From NCBI GenBank assembly GCA_009829735.1, contig CM020619.1, forward strand, positions 32,590,283-32,654,282: a stretch of DNA of 64,000 bases, given 5' to 3'. Position 1 is the stretch's first letter. Each line of letters starts with the position of its first letter. Of this stretch, positions 28,948 through 39,355 are shown in pieces. Origin of the DNA: Pyropia yezoensis (Eukaryota; Rhodophyta; Bangiophyceae; Bangiales; Bangiaceae). The translations under genes were made by a program, and so were the position numbers. Below the pieces are notes generated by a model. It was not told the origin of the DNA. It ran no database searches and was given only the letters and a program-made list of their open reading frames with translations.

Positions 28948-31041
28948 ATGGCGGATGGGGCGTCACCTGGGGGCGACCCGCTCCCCGCCGCCGCCGACGA
29001 CGGCGCCACCCCCCCCGCGGCGGCGGCAGCCGCCGCCACCAGCGGCGGCGGTCCCGGCCTCCGCCTGACCTTTGCCGTCCACTACGAGTCGGCCTATGGG
29101 GAGCGCGTGTGGGTGGCGGGGTCCCCCCCCGGCCTGGGCGCGTGGGCGTGGCGGACGGCGGCGCTCAAGCTGCGCTGGTCGCCCGGCCACGTGTGGCGGG
29201 GCGCTCTGACCGTCGACCCGTCCGGGCTGCCGGTGGACGAGCACGGCCGGCGGCGGCTCGAGTACAAGTACCTGGTTGCCCCCGACGGGGGGGACCGCGG
29301 CGCCAAGGCGGTGTTTGAGGAGGGCGGCAACCGCGTGCTGCTCGTGCCTCCGGGCGTTGGCGACGCGCCGCCCCGGGATGGCGAAGCGCCGCCCGCCGCG
29401 CACGTGCACGACACCTGGGGCGACGTTGGCGCGGCGGTGCCCGTCGTGGCAGGCGGTGGTGGCGGCGGCGGCGGCTTGCCAGGGGGTGTCGGGGGGTGGG
29501 AAGGTGGCGGCGGCGGCGGCGGCGTCCGCGGTGGCGTGGGCACTGACCAGGGCCCGCCCGGTACGCACCCACCCGCGTCGGACTGGACGGTGGCACCCGG
29601 GGAGGAGGGCGTCGACGGCGTCGTTGAGTTTTTTATCCACTACGAGACAGACTTTGGGAGCAACGTGTGTGTGGCGGGGGGGCTCCGCGAGCTCGGCGTA
29701 TGGGACTCGGCTGCCGCGCCCGCGCTGTCTACCGTTCCCGGCTGCCCATCCGCGTGGCGGCTGCGGCTGCCCCTGCAGCGGCCGCCGCCGTCAGCAGGCG
29801 GGGACGCGGCGGCATCGTCGGCGGCAGCGGCGGCGGGCGGGGGGCGGGCTCCCAATGGGGAGGAGTTGGACGGGGAGACGCCACCGCCGCCGACGGCGCT
29901 CGAGGTGGCGGCGGCGAGCCACGGCCTGGCGTTTGAGTACAAGTACTTTTTGCGGCGGCCTGACGGGTCCCGGGTTTGGGAGGGGGGCCCCAACCGCCTG
30001 GCGGCGTTGTGGCCCAACGCTGACACCACGGGGGCGGGGACGGCGGCCATGGGCGTTCCCGCCGCCACGCCATTGAGCGGCGGCGGCAAAGTAGCGACAG
30101 CGGCATCGACGCCCAACGGGGTGCCGACGGCAATGGCGGCGGCTGCCAGCCCAACCCCCACCACCGCCTCCACCCCAACAGAGGTACTGGTGCTCAACGA
30201 CCGGTGGGAGCGGGTGCGCTTTGAGTTTAGCATCTTCTTCCCAACGGGCCAGGACGAGACGATGCACATCACGGGAGACCCGCTAGAGATTGGTGGCTGG
30301 TTCCGCCCCGGCCCGACGCGACTGTCGCTTGGCCGCCGGCAACGGCTCGAGACGGACGTGGACGGCCAAAAGTGGGAGCTGGCTGTGTACGTGCCGGTGG
30401 ACACGCCGCCCTTTAGCTATCGCTACATCATCATCAACGACTCGACAGGTCAGGCGCTGTGGGAGCGGGAGCCCAACCGGCGGGGCGAGTTTGACCCGCA
30501 CGCGGCGGCGGTCAACTCGGTGCGGCGGTTTGTGGACGTTAACTTTGTGGGCGGCATGGCGTTTGACTTTGTGCCCGACGACCTCTTCATCGGCCCCTAC
30601 CCGCAGACGGCCGACGATGTCAAGGCGCTCGCCGCCGCGGGCGCCACTGCCGTCTTTAACGTGCAGACCGACGAGGACTTTGCGCACCGCGGTGTGCAGT
30701 GGCGGGAACTCCTCGCTGCCTATGCCGACGCGGGCGTGGCGGTCGTCCGGTACCCGATCGCGGACTTCGACCGGGCGTCGCTGCGGGCACGCCTCCATGG
30801 CGCCGCCCGCGAGATTGATGCACTGGTGAGTGCCGGCCACAAGGTGTACATCCACTGCACGGCTGGCATGGGCCGTGCGCCCGCCTCGGCCGTTGCGTAC
30901 CTGTGCATGGTCCGCGGGTGGGATCTGGATGAGGCGGTGGCGCACGTCAAGAAGCACCGGCCGGTGGCGGTGCCCAACGTGCCGGTCCTCCGTGACGCCC
31001 TCAACGAACCGTTTGTGCCGCGCGTTCCGCCGTCGGCGTGA
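28948..31041 (+). CDS. Phosphoglucan phosphatase with three CBM20 modules (laforin/SEX4-like)
   Basis: A 697-residue single-exon protein. It should remove phosphate from starch (in red algae, cytosolic floridean starch), helping its breakdown. CBM20-like starch-binding modules lie at about residues 38-160 (LTFAVHYESAYGERVWVAGS ... LEYKYLV), 222-358 (VEFFIHYETDFGSNVCVAGG ... FEYKYF) and 421-530 (RFEFSIFFP ... ITGDPLEIGGW ... YRYIIIN). Each keeps the G.W / Y.Y / W(E/G) pattern of the family. The dual-specificity phosphatase domain (about 540-690) has PIADFDRASLR with the general-acid Asp and HCTAGMGRAP with Cys637 and Arg643. CTAGMGR is the glucan-phosphatase signature. Gly-rich linkers separate the modules. 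No transit peptide is evident, fitting a cytosolic site. Confidence 0.92.
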   Translation: MADGASPGGDPLPAAADDGATPPAAAAAAATSGGGPGLRLTFAVHYESAYGERVWVAGSPPGLGAWAWRTAALKLRWSPGHVWRGALTVDPSGLPVDEHGRRRLEYKYLVAPDGGDRGAKAVFEEGGNRVLLVPPGVGDAPPRDGEAPPAAHVHDTWGDVGAAVPVVAGGGGGGGGLPGGVGGWEGGGGGGGVRGGVGTDQGPPGTHPPASDWTVAPGEEGVDGVVEFFIHYETDFGSNVCVAGGLRELGVWDSAAAPALSTVPGCPSAWRLRLPLQRPPPSAGGDAAASSAAAAAGGGRAPNGEELDGETPPPPTALEVAAASHGLAFEYKYFLRRPDGSRVWEGGPNRLAALWPNADTTGAGTAAMGVPAATPLSGGGKVATAASTPNGVPTAMAAAASPTPTTASTPTEVLVLNDRWERVRFEFSIFFPTGQDETMHITGDPLEIGGWFRPGPTRLSLGRRQRLETDVDGQKWELAVYVPVDTPPFSYRYIIINDSTGQALWEREPNRRGEFDPHAAAVNSVRRFVDVNFVGGMAFDFVPDDLFIGPYPQTADDVKALAAAGATAVFNVQTDEDFAHRGVQWRELLAAYADAGVAVVRYPIADFDRASLRARLHGAAREIDALVSAGHKVYIHCTAGMGRAPASAVAYLCMVRGWDLDEAVAHVKKHRPVAVPNVPVLRDALNEPFVPRVPPSA

Positions 31042-31806
31042 GGGGGGGGTGCAGTGGGAGGGTGGGAGGGGCAGGGGGGAGGAGGGGGGGCGGGGACGGT
31101 GGGGGGGGCTGGGCTGGGAGGGAGAGAGACCGCGAGTGGCATGCATGTGCCGTCGACCCCACATTTAGGCTTTGGGACTGGACGGTGGACGACGGGCGAC
31201 GGCGCCTGTGGTCGCCCAGTGCGGGCAAAGCGGGCGGGCCCGCCCCACGGTGCGGGTCGGCGTCGCGGGGCCCCCGCGCGTTAAGTCTGTAGCCGCCCGC
31301 GGTGGCAGCACGGCGGCGGTGCCTTGGCCATGGCCACCCGCATGCGGCCGGCTCGCGCGTGAGGGTGAGTGGAAAGGGGGCCGTGGTGCCCCCGCCCTCC
31401 GTCGTCATGAAGGGACATCCCCCGGCCGCGCACCACAGTGGCGTAGGCGACCCGGCCGCGCGACCTCGTTGGCCCCCTGCCTGGCCAACACGCTGCTGCC
31501 ACTGCGGCCGTCTTTTGTTGTTGGTGCCCGGCCGGGCGCTCCTATACTGGGTGCCTCTCGCCCCTCCCGGTGACTCATGTTGGAAAACGATGATTGGAAG
31601 CATGGGCCGTGCGCGCGGACGAGGACGGCGCGGGAGGTTTGACAGGAGACAATGGCAATCATGAGCACCCATCGTTTCCGACCGCCGGGTGTGTGTTTCT
31701 CACGGGAAGCCCCCTCCATAACCGGGGGGGGGGGGGCCCTCCGAGTCGTCAATCCCTTTTGCCCTCCCACCTCCCCCCCCCCCCCCCGCCCCACCCACAC
31801 CACCTG
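31042..31806. other. Convergent intergenic region
   Basis: Lies between the 3' ends of the glucan phosphatase and the armadillo gene. It is G-rich near 31050-31120 and has C runs near 31726-31790. No gene or terminator-like motif was recognised. Confidence 0.4.
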
Positions 31807-34800
31807 TTAGAGTATGAAGCCCTCGTGCGCGTAGCTACCGACCCTGCCTGGCCCCGGTTTGACGTTTGCCCCCCCACTGGCCGGGGCCTCGGTGGCCCCC
31901 TTGGCCGGGGCCGCCCCGGACCGTGACCGCGGGGTGGAGGAGCCACCCGTCGAGCCGCGCGACGCGTCGCTCCGCCGTGCGCTCGGCGCTGCTGCCGCGG
32001 CGGCAGAAGCAGCAGCGGCGGCGGCGGCAGCAGCCGCGGCGGGTGTCTCACGGGGGCGCGTCAGCCGGCGGAGGAGGGGCATGGCGCCGCCGCCGCCGCC
32101 GAGCGCCGTGCTCATTAGCCGCCGCGACCGCCGCAAGCTACTGCCACGGACACCTGCGGTGCCGTCGGGGCCGCTGCCCGAAGACGCAGTGGACGTGTCG
32201 GAAGGTCGTTTGAAGGGGTGCACCGCGCCGCCACCGCTGCCGCCGCTAGTCACGGCCTGAGGAGCGCTGCCACTGCCGGCGGTTGGACCCCCGCCGACGC
32301 CCCCTCCACTGACTGCTCCGGGAGACGTGGGGGGGGGCGGCAGCACGGGCAGCACAAGAGGCGCCAGCGGGGGCATCCCGGCAGCCGGTCCGCGTTGACG
32401 GCCGCCACGCCCTCCCCCGCCACCCACACCGCCGCCCCCTTCACTCCCCCCCCGCGGCGTGTAGGGCGGCCCTGCCAGGGAGCGGCGCAGGTCCCCCGCT
32501 TGGGCCACCACCGCCGGCGAGTCGTGGTGCGTCTGGGCAGCGGCGGCGGCCATGGCCGCCAGGGGCGTTGCGCGGAGCGCACGGCAAATGGCGTCATTGG
32601 CCGCCAAGTTGACCAGTAGAGCCAGCCCATGCTCGGCCACCCCCGCATCCGCCGCGTGGCTGGCAAGGGCTGAGCGCGCTGCCTCAACGCCCCCGCCCAT
32701 GACTACTAGCCGCCGATTGTAGTCGACGGCGTCGGCCAGGTTGCGCAGCAACCGTGCACAGTCAGCCTGGGTGTCCGCGTCGCCAGGCGCCGACCGCATT
32801 ACGGTGAGGACGGCGGTGATGCCACCCGCACGACCAACGGCCGCCTTGTTGACGTTGGAATCAAAGGTGGCGTTGCTGAGCGCCTTCAGTGCCGCCTCGG
32901 CCGAGTACCCCCCGTCAACGGCAAATGTGAGCGCATCAACGAGCGCGGCTATGCCTCCACAGGTTGTCAGTGCCTCTCGATGAGCCGAGTAAAACGCCAG
33001 AGCCCGGACGAGGGAACACGCGGAAGCCTGTACGGCGGGTGACTGCGGGTGCCGCCGCATCGCGTCAATGGTGGTGACGAGCGCGCCCGCGTCGGCCAGA
33101 GCGGCCTGGTTGCCCTCGTCGCCCGAAACCAGCTGCCGCAATGAGTTGAAGCCCGCCTCTTGAACGCTCACAGAGGTTGGTGCGTTGCGGAGGGTACCAA
33201 GGATGACATCAAGACCTCCTGCTGCGCGGATGCGCGCGCGTCCAGCCGTGCCCGACGATCCTAGATTTCCCAGTGTCCGGAGTCCCTGCGCGACGACAAT
33301 TTCATTGCCTGAGTGCCGCGTCATGGCTGCGACGACCACGTCTGCGGCGCCCGCGGAGACCATCCGCATTGTGTCAACCTCTGGTGCGTTGCTCAGGTTG
33401 CGGAGAGCCATGGAGCCCCATGCAGCAAGCTCCTCTTCCGAGGGAGAACGAAACAGGGTGGCCACCAGCGCCTCGACGGCACCCGCATCGAGCGCCCGAC
33501 GCTTGTTCGCATCGCTCCCATACGCCAGATTCCCAAGTAGCATGGCTGCCTGCGTCTCCACTCGGCGGCAGCCGGCGTGGCGGGTCAGAGCCTCAACAAG
33601 CACCCCAGCCCCACCGCAAGCCCCAATCAGCTCCCGCGTTGGCGCGTCCCCAGTCAGTCGCCGCAGCGCCGACAGACCATGCGCCTGGACGCGGGACTCG
33701 TCGCTAGTCTGCCGCAGCACGTCAACGAGGAGAGGCACCATGGAGTCCCGGGCATCTTCACGCCTTCCAGGGCGGCGGGGGGCCAGCTCCCCAATGCGGG
33801 CGCGAATAGCATCGAGTGCCCGGACGGCACGGGTGACCTTGGCGGCATTCATTTGTTGTGATGGTCGGTCGGCCTCGACAGTCAAGTCAGGTGTGGCCGC
33901 TGTCGGCGTCGCTTCTTCGACTTCAGCGACGGAAGACAGCCGGGGCAACGTCCGACGCGAAGCGGTCAGAAGGGTCTCCCCAGAAGACTCGAAGCCGGGC
34001 ACGCCACGACGACCGCGGCCAATACTCGCAATCGCCGCCTCCTCCCGAATACGACTCGCACTGGGCACAGGCACGGACTGACGGCTGCGGACATCATGGC
34101 CGTATGAGTTTTGGCTGAAGGTCTCAGTCTCAGGGCCATCGTCTTGGTCTTCGTCGTATGGATTGTGTCGAATCGACCCGCTGCTGGCTGGCGCAGCTGA
34201 CCTGCGGCCAAGGGAGGACAAAGGGTGCATGCTGGGCGGCTCCAAATCGAGCGCACCCTTCTCATCTGGGTCTTCGCCGTCGATCGACGGCACATCCAAC
34301 GACGACTCAAACAGCATCCCCGCTTTCCCCGACACGGACGCAAGTGGCCAGTTTACCGCGTGCGAAGCAGGTGGTACGGCTTCGCCTTCATCCTCATCTC
34401 CGTCATGGCCGACACCGGATGATGATGCCACTGGCGTCAATGGCCGCACTGACCGAACATGCGCAAGCGTTGGAGCATACCCGGTGATCCGGTTGGGCTC
34501 TCCAATCAATGGCGCGTTCCCCGGAGCTCTATAACCCGACGCCGGGGTGGACGACTCGGTCGACGCTGAAGAGCTGCGGCGGCCGGCGAAAAAAGCATCG
34601 GCGCCCGCGTCCGCAATACCACCAGCAGCCTGGCCCGCGGTCCCCTCCCTCCCAACCAGGGGCAGAATGTTCGCGGTAGTGGCGTCCGTACCAGCATAGG
34701 TCGCTTCCACGTCGGGCAACAGGCAGCTGCTGCCGTGGGTGTTCATATCCTTGAACGTGGTGGGGGTGAGTAGGTCAGGGCGGCCGCCATCCCGGTTGGC

Positions 34801-37257
34801 CCTGCCACTCCGCACCGCGTCGTCGTCTTCTCCCAGGCTCTTCAGGAGTGAGTCTGTTGCTCCACCCGACTCCTCTGATGCTGAGCGCATCAGCCGGGGC
34901 GGCGGCGGCCACGGCTGAGGCCCCCCTTCTTCTGCTGGAGTTGCATCGGTCGTCTCGGCCGCCGTCGCCGATGCGGCCGCGGCGGCGGCCGCCGCGGCGG
35001 AGACGGCGGCCGCTGCTGCCGCCGCCGCACCAGGCGGATGCTGTGCTCCCATTGTTGCAAGAATCTTCTCCCGTGGGCTCCTCCGCCGCAGCGCGTTCCC
35101 GCCACCCAGGTCTGCCGAGTCGAGGCCAAAAGGCGATGCAGGAATCTGAAGAGCCGTTGCCGAAGGGAAGCCCCGCTTGCCCCCGCGGGCACTCAAGCGA
35201 TTAAGGGCAAACGCGGGGACCACCTCGACACTGTCTGGCTCGGTCGTGCTGCTGGCCACGCTGCCGCCGCCGCGGCCGACGCTGCCGCCGACGCTGCCAC
35301 CAACGCTGCCGCCAACGCTGCCGCCTCCCACGCTCCCTGACGGACCATGGAGACGGCCTGAGGAACCTCGGATGTCAGCCGATTGAAACGCACTACGAGC
35401 GACCGCTCCGACGCGACGGTCACGAAGAACTTCCTCGTCCGCAGCAGTTGCCAGCGGAGGCTTAGCGCCAAATGTTGACATCGCACCCACCGCCGCCGGT
35501 GGTGGACGTGCACCGCTGACAGTCTTGACGCCCGCCCCGACCGTGGCGGAAACGCCGCTCCCCGTCTCGGCCGCCACTGCTGCGACTGGCCTGAAGCCAG
35601 CACCAGCATCCTCTCTTTCCTCCTGTGGCATCGGCATGGGCCATGCCTGCGGAGAAGATGGCTGTCCCCTGGCGGTCCAATCCCCAGGTGGAGATGCCGG
35701 CCTCCCCGTTCGTGGTGGCCACGCCTGGGGAGGCGGCGGCGGATCGATGGGGGTCCAACCTGATGAAGGGTGGCCCCCGCTAGTCCCATCACCGGCCTGG
35801 CCCTGCGCCGGAGTCGGTGATGGTAGCGGTGATGCAACGGCCTCCACAAACGGGGCCTCGAGAAGTGTTGGGGGGGTGACCGGCACGGCATCGGCTCCAG
35901 TAGAGGGGCGCCCTCCCCCTCCCCCAGCCGACGTCGCAGCCCATGCTCCGCGTCCATCGTCCGCTTCACGCCATCCCGGGGGCGCCATCAGCATGTGGTG
36001 GTGGTGGTGGTGGTGGTGCTCATGCCGGTGCTCGTGCTGCGCACTCAACCCGCTCGATGGACGGCTGCTGCCGTCTCGCATGCGCGACCGCCGCGCAGTC
36101 TCCTCAGCTTCTTCCACAGAACACACGTCGAGAACGTGCGCGAGCGCTATCGGGTCGTGTCCGTACGGTGGGGGGTTCGGGGCGTGTCGGCCAAGCCCGT
36201 AGCCCCGCCGGTAGCCCTCCGGCGCAGCAGCAGCAGCAGCGGCTGCCGAGGCCGCGGTGCTCCGCTTTTGACGCATTCCATACAGCGCGTCGGCAGAGCT
36301 GTCCGGCGAGTCCGTCGGCTGCGAGTTCCCGCCACCACCCGCATTGTCCACCGGCCGGGACAACCACGGCGCGTGGCTTTCGCCCCATTCGTCATATGCC
36401 CCAGAGGTGTCGCCGTCGCGACCATCCGCCGCGGCCGGGTAGCCGCCCGCATCCCACTTCCCCCCAGGCCGGCCGGCATCGTCGGCGAGATTGGCGGCAA
36501 GCAGCAAAGCGGCTGCCGAGCTCAGGTCGTCCCCCCCGTAGCTGCCATCCCCCTTACCTCCACTGCCCGTGGTTGTGGTACCCACCCCAGCCCCACCCCC
36601 CCCGCCAGTGCGGGCATCTGCGTATCCGCGGGGCGCCCCCCCCCCCACACGGTCAAGGCCGACGACGCCCATACCGAGGCCACCCCTCGCGACCCCCCCG
36701 CCCCCCCCAGACGCGGGCATCAAGCTGTAGTGGTGGTGGTGGTGGTGGAAGTGGTGGTGCTCGTGGCGCTCACTCGTCACGGGCGGCCGGGGCGCCCGCG
36801 ACGCCGAGCGGCCGGTCGACAACCGAGCCGAAGAGCGCCGCGGCGCGGTGCCGCCGCCGCCCGCCGACGACAAGCTGGACGGCGGCGGCGGCGACGGTGG
36901 TCGCAGCGGGGGCACCCGCACCGAGGAGCGGCGGTCGGGGGTGGTGGCGGCGGCGACGTGCGGGCCGTCTCCTCGCGCCCCTCTCCTCTCCCCGCCCGAG
37001 GTGGAGGCGGGGCTCCCCTCTCGTACGTCCCCGCCTCTCCTGTGGCCTTTGGCCGCGGTAGCGTGGGCACGTGGTGATGCGGCCGCCCCGAGCACACCAC
37101 CGCCCTTCGCCCCGCCCCCCCCAGCCGCGCGGCCTCCTCCAACACCCCCACCGCCACCGCCGCCGCTTCCGCCGCCCAGACCAGCCGACGTACCAGCGGC
37201 CGCCGTGGCCGCGGCAGTGGCGTCCAGCGCCGCCATGCGCTCCCGCACTGACTGCAT
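31807..37257 (-). CDS. Large armadillo-repeat protein
   Basis: About 1,816 residues starting MQSVRERMAALDA. The frame stays open upstream to 38472, so a longer N-terminus cannot be excluded. Residues about 1136-1600 form roughly ten armadillo repeats (for example VETQAAMLLGNLAYGSDANK, AAWGSMALRNLSNAPEV, QGLRTLGNLGSS, EAALKALSNATFDSNVN), a superhelix that binds partner proteins. The long N-terminal region is disordered and has two His-rich clusters (HEHHHFHHHHHHY, HEHRHEHHHHHHHH), poly-Ala runs and a GGSV tandem repeat (about 35270-35335). The C-terminus is basic and Ser/Ala-rich. No F-box, U-box or kinase domain is seen, so the role is unknown; scaffold or vacuolar Vac8-like functions are possible. 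Single exon. Confidence 0.8.
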   Translation of the reverse strand: MQSVRERMAALDATAAATAAAGTSAGLGGGSGGGGGGGVGGGRAAGGGGAKGGGVLGAAASPRAHATAAKGHRRGGDVREGSPASTSGGERRGARGDGPHVAAATTPDRRSSVRVPPLRPPSPPPPSSLSSAGGGGTAPRRSSARLSTGRSASRAPRPPVTSERHEHHHFHHHHHHYSLMPASGGGGGVARGGLGMGVVGLDRVGGGAPRGYADARTGGGGGAGVGTTTTGSGGKGDGSYGGDDLSSAAALLLAANLADDAGRPGGKWDAGGYPAAADGRDGDTSGAYDEWGESHAPWLSRPVDNAGGGGNSQPTDSPDSSADALYGMRQKRSTAASAAAAAAAAPEGYRRGYGLGRHAPNPPPYGHDPIALAHVLDVCSVEEAEETARRSRMRDGSSRPSSGLSAQHEHRHEHHHHHHHHMLMAPPGWREADDGRGAWAATSAGGGGGRPSTGADAVPVTPPTLLEAPFVEAVASPLPSPTPAQGQAGDGTSGGHPSSGWTPIDPPPPPQAWPPRTGRPASPPGDWTARGQPSSPQAWPMPMPQEEREDAGAGFRPVAAVAAETGSGVSATVGAGVKTVSGARPPPAAVGAMSTFGAKPPLATAADEEVLRDRRVGAVARSAFQSADIRGSSGRLHGPSGSVGGGSVGGSVGGSVGGSVGRGGGSVASSTTEPDSVEVVPAFALNRLSARGGKRGFPSATALQIPASPFGLDSADLGGGNALRRRSPREKILATMGAQHPPGAAAAAAAAVSAAAAAAAAASATAAETTDATPAEEGGPQPWPPPPRLMRSASEESGGATDSLLKSLGEDDDAVRSGRANRDGGRPDLLTPTTFKDMNTHGSSCLLPDVEATYAGTDATTANILPLVGREGTAGQAAGGIADAGADAFFAGRRSSSASTESSTPASGYRAPGNAPLIGEPNRITGYAPTLAHVRSVRPLTPVASSSGVGHDGDEDEGEAVPPASHAVNWPLASVSGKAGMLFESSLDVPSIDGEDPDEKGALDLEPPSMHPLSSLGRRSAAPASSGSIRHNPYDEDQDDGPETETFSQNSYGHDVRSRQSVPVPSASRIREEAAIASIGRGRRGVPGFESSGETLLTASRRTLPRLSSVAEVEEATPTAATPDLTVEADRPSQQMNAAKVTRAVRALDAIRARIGELAPRRPGRREDARDSMVPLLVDVLRQTSDESRVQAHGLSALRRLTGDAPTRELIGACGGAGVLVEALTRHAGCRRVETQAAMLLGNLAYGSDANKRRALDAGAVEALVATLFRSPSEEELAAWGSMALRNLSNAPEVDTMRMVSAGAADVVVAAMTRHSGNEIVVAQGLRTLGNLGSSGTAGRARIRAAGGLDVILGTLRNAPTSVSVQEAGFNSLRQLVSGDEGNQAALADAGALVTTIDAMRRHPQSPAVQASACSLVRALAFYSAHREALTTCGGIAALVDALTFAVDGGYSAEAALKALSNATFDSNVNKAAVGRAGGITAVLTVMRSAPGDADTQADCARLLRNLADAVDYNRRLVVMGGGVEAARSALASHAADAGVAEHGLALLVNLAANDAICRALRATPLAAMAAAAAQTHHDSPAVVAQAGDLRRSLAGPPYTPRGGSEGGGGVGGGGGRGGRQRGPAAGMPPLAPLVLPVLPPPPTSPGAVSGGGVGGGPTAGSGSAPQAVTSGGSGGGAVHPFKRPSDTSTASSGSGPDGTAGVRGSSLRRSRRLMSTALGGGGGAMPLLRRLTRPRETPAAAAAAAAAAASAAAAAAPSARRSDASRGSTGGSSTPRSRSGAAPAKGATEAPASGGANVKPGPGRVGSYAHEGFIL

Positions 37258-39355
37258 ACCAGACAGGGAGGGGGGGGAGGAGGCGGGGTGCGGCGCGCGC
37301 GCCCGGGCCACCACCCCCGCACCCCACGACGCGCACACGGCGCGCGCGACCGCCGCCACGCGGCTGCCAGGCTCGGCCTGCCCCGACGCGGCTCCTCCCC
37401 GGCCGGCGTGGCTTTCCAAGCTCACGGCAGCAACGGGCGGAGGCAGCACCAGCGACAGCAGCCGCAGGGGCGCCGCGCAGGCAGCGGCAGCGGCAGCGGC
37501 AGCAGGCAACGGGCAACCGGCAACGGCGGTGGATGCGGTGGCGGCGGCGGCAGCGTCGGTCAGCAGGCTGGGGGGGGGTGCCGGGAGGGGGTCGACTGTG
37601 TCGCGCGATGTGCTCCCCCAGTGGGTGGCCGCGGTGCGTGCACGGCGCAGGGGCGGGTGGGTGGGTGGGTAGGGAGGGAGGGGAGGAGCGGGGGGGGGTC
37701 GGTGGTGGTGGCGGTGGTGCCCAGAGGTGCCGCCCACCGCGTGGTGGGAGGGGTGTGCGCGTGAGCGGCGGCGGTGGAACCGCGGGGTCCGCCGCGCGCG
37801 GGCGCGCGCGTGCGTGCGAGACGGCCAAGACGAGTCGGGGGTGGAGCGTTGAGGGGGAGGGGGGTGGGGGACCGCCAGCCGGTGTCCAAGACGGAAGACG
37901 CTGCCCCGCCGTGGGCTCGACGCTGGGCAGCCACTCTTGGGAGAGAGAAGGGGCAGCGACGGCGCTCGGCGACTGGCGTCGTGCACAGGGGCAGGGGCGT
38001 GCTCGCCAGCGGCAGCAGCGGCGGCAGCGGCGACCGTGGCACGGATGGACGGATGATGGGAAGGGTTGTGGAGGGTTGGCGGGGGGAGGGGGGAAGGGGC
38101 GAGGTCAGAGGTTGGTAGGTTGGGTAGGGAGGGTGGTAAGCGAACGCGACGCCGCGGCTGGTTGGCGTGCGCGCGCGCGCACCTCCCCAAAGCGGCGCCT
38201 TGGAGTTTGGGGCGTGCGGGGGGCGGAGCGAGTGGCCGAGACAGTTTTCCCCCGTCTGCACGGCTGTGGCGCGTGGGCGGTAGGTGTGCGAGCAAGAGGG
38301 AAAGGTGGCGGGGAGCGGGGGGGAGGGGGCGGCGCGGGTCACGTTGGGCGTGGGACGGCGGCGCGTGGGTGGCCGGGGTGGGCTCGCGCCGGCGGGGCGG
38401 GGGCCAGCCGCCGGCGGCGGTTCCGTCCCCACCACGCGGCCGCGGGCGGGGGCGCCCCCCCAGGCGAGACACTTCCGCAGCCGACGGTGGCGTGCCAGAG
38501 GGGCGCGTCTCGAGGGTGGCCGCCCCGCCTGGCCGCCCGGCAGCAGCGGCCGCGCGAGGGCAGCCGCTGGCCCAGGAGGTGTGAGCTACGGGGGCTGCCG
38601 GGGGCAGAAAGGGGGCGGGGACGGGGGCGGGAAGGGGGCCAGTCGAGAGACCCGCTCGTCAGCTGACACCCAGGACGGGCGCGGTGGCGGCGGCAGTGGC
38701 GGGGACGACGGGGCCAAGAAGGGCGCCGGCCGCCGGAGGCGCTGTGCCGTGCCGGCCCGTGCGGCCACACCGACCGCCGCGTGCACCTGGGGTTGTGGGG
38801 GGCTGGTTTTGGGGGCGGTGGGGGGGGGGGGGGGACACCAGCAGCGGCTGCGCGCGGCGTCTGGGCGGGCGCGCCACGCCACGGGTGGCCGCCCGTTGGG
38901 CGGTAGCCGCTGGAGCTGCACGAGCGAGGGGGGTGATCTCTGCGCGGCGGGCGAGGCGCGTGGGGGAGGGGAGGCCTCCCTCGAGGGGAGAGCAGAAACG
39001 GCACGGCACGCTTCCGGCCACGCCTCCCGCTCCCTGGATCGTACGGCTCTTCCACAATGTGCTTAATGGGAATTCGTTAAATTAATTACAATGGATGTTT
39101 AAGTATTGGCAAGTATTCATGTAACTGCTGAAATTGAGCCCGATCTGTTCGCCCGTTGCGGATCACGCGGAGGCCAAGACCGTGACCGACGGGAAACAGG
39201 CGCGGCTCCATCACCTCGGACACCCACGTCAGCTCGGCCGTGCTACTGCGCCGCGACGAAGGCAACCCCCCCGCGGCGTCTTCGCTGCGGCTCTGAGTGT
39301 CGTCGACGGCGGTACCATATTCCCACAGTCAACCGCACCCCCCCCTCGCCCCGCC
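37258..39355. other. Divergent intergenic region upstream of the armadillo and KARS genes
   Basis: GC-rich with long by-product frames on both strands. Bases 37260-37600 on the minus strand have coding-like Ala/Val/Leu composition in frame with the armadillo gene and may be its N-terminal extension. Bases 39060-39130 are AT-rich (TTAAATTAATTAC) and are the likeliest core promoter area for the lysyl-tRNA synthetase. No RNA gene was seen. Confidence 0.4.

Noticed and set aside
37258-38472. N-terminal extension of the armadillo protein to 38472
   Set aside because: The frame is open, but most of it is Pro/Arg-rich without motifs. Only the part to about 37600 looks possibly coding, so the nearer ATG was used.
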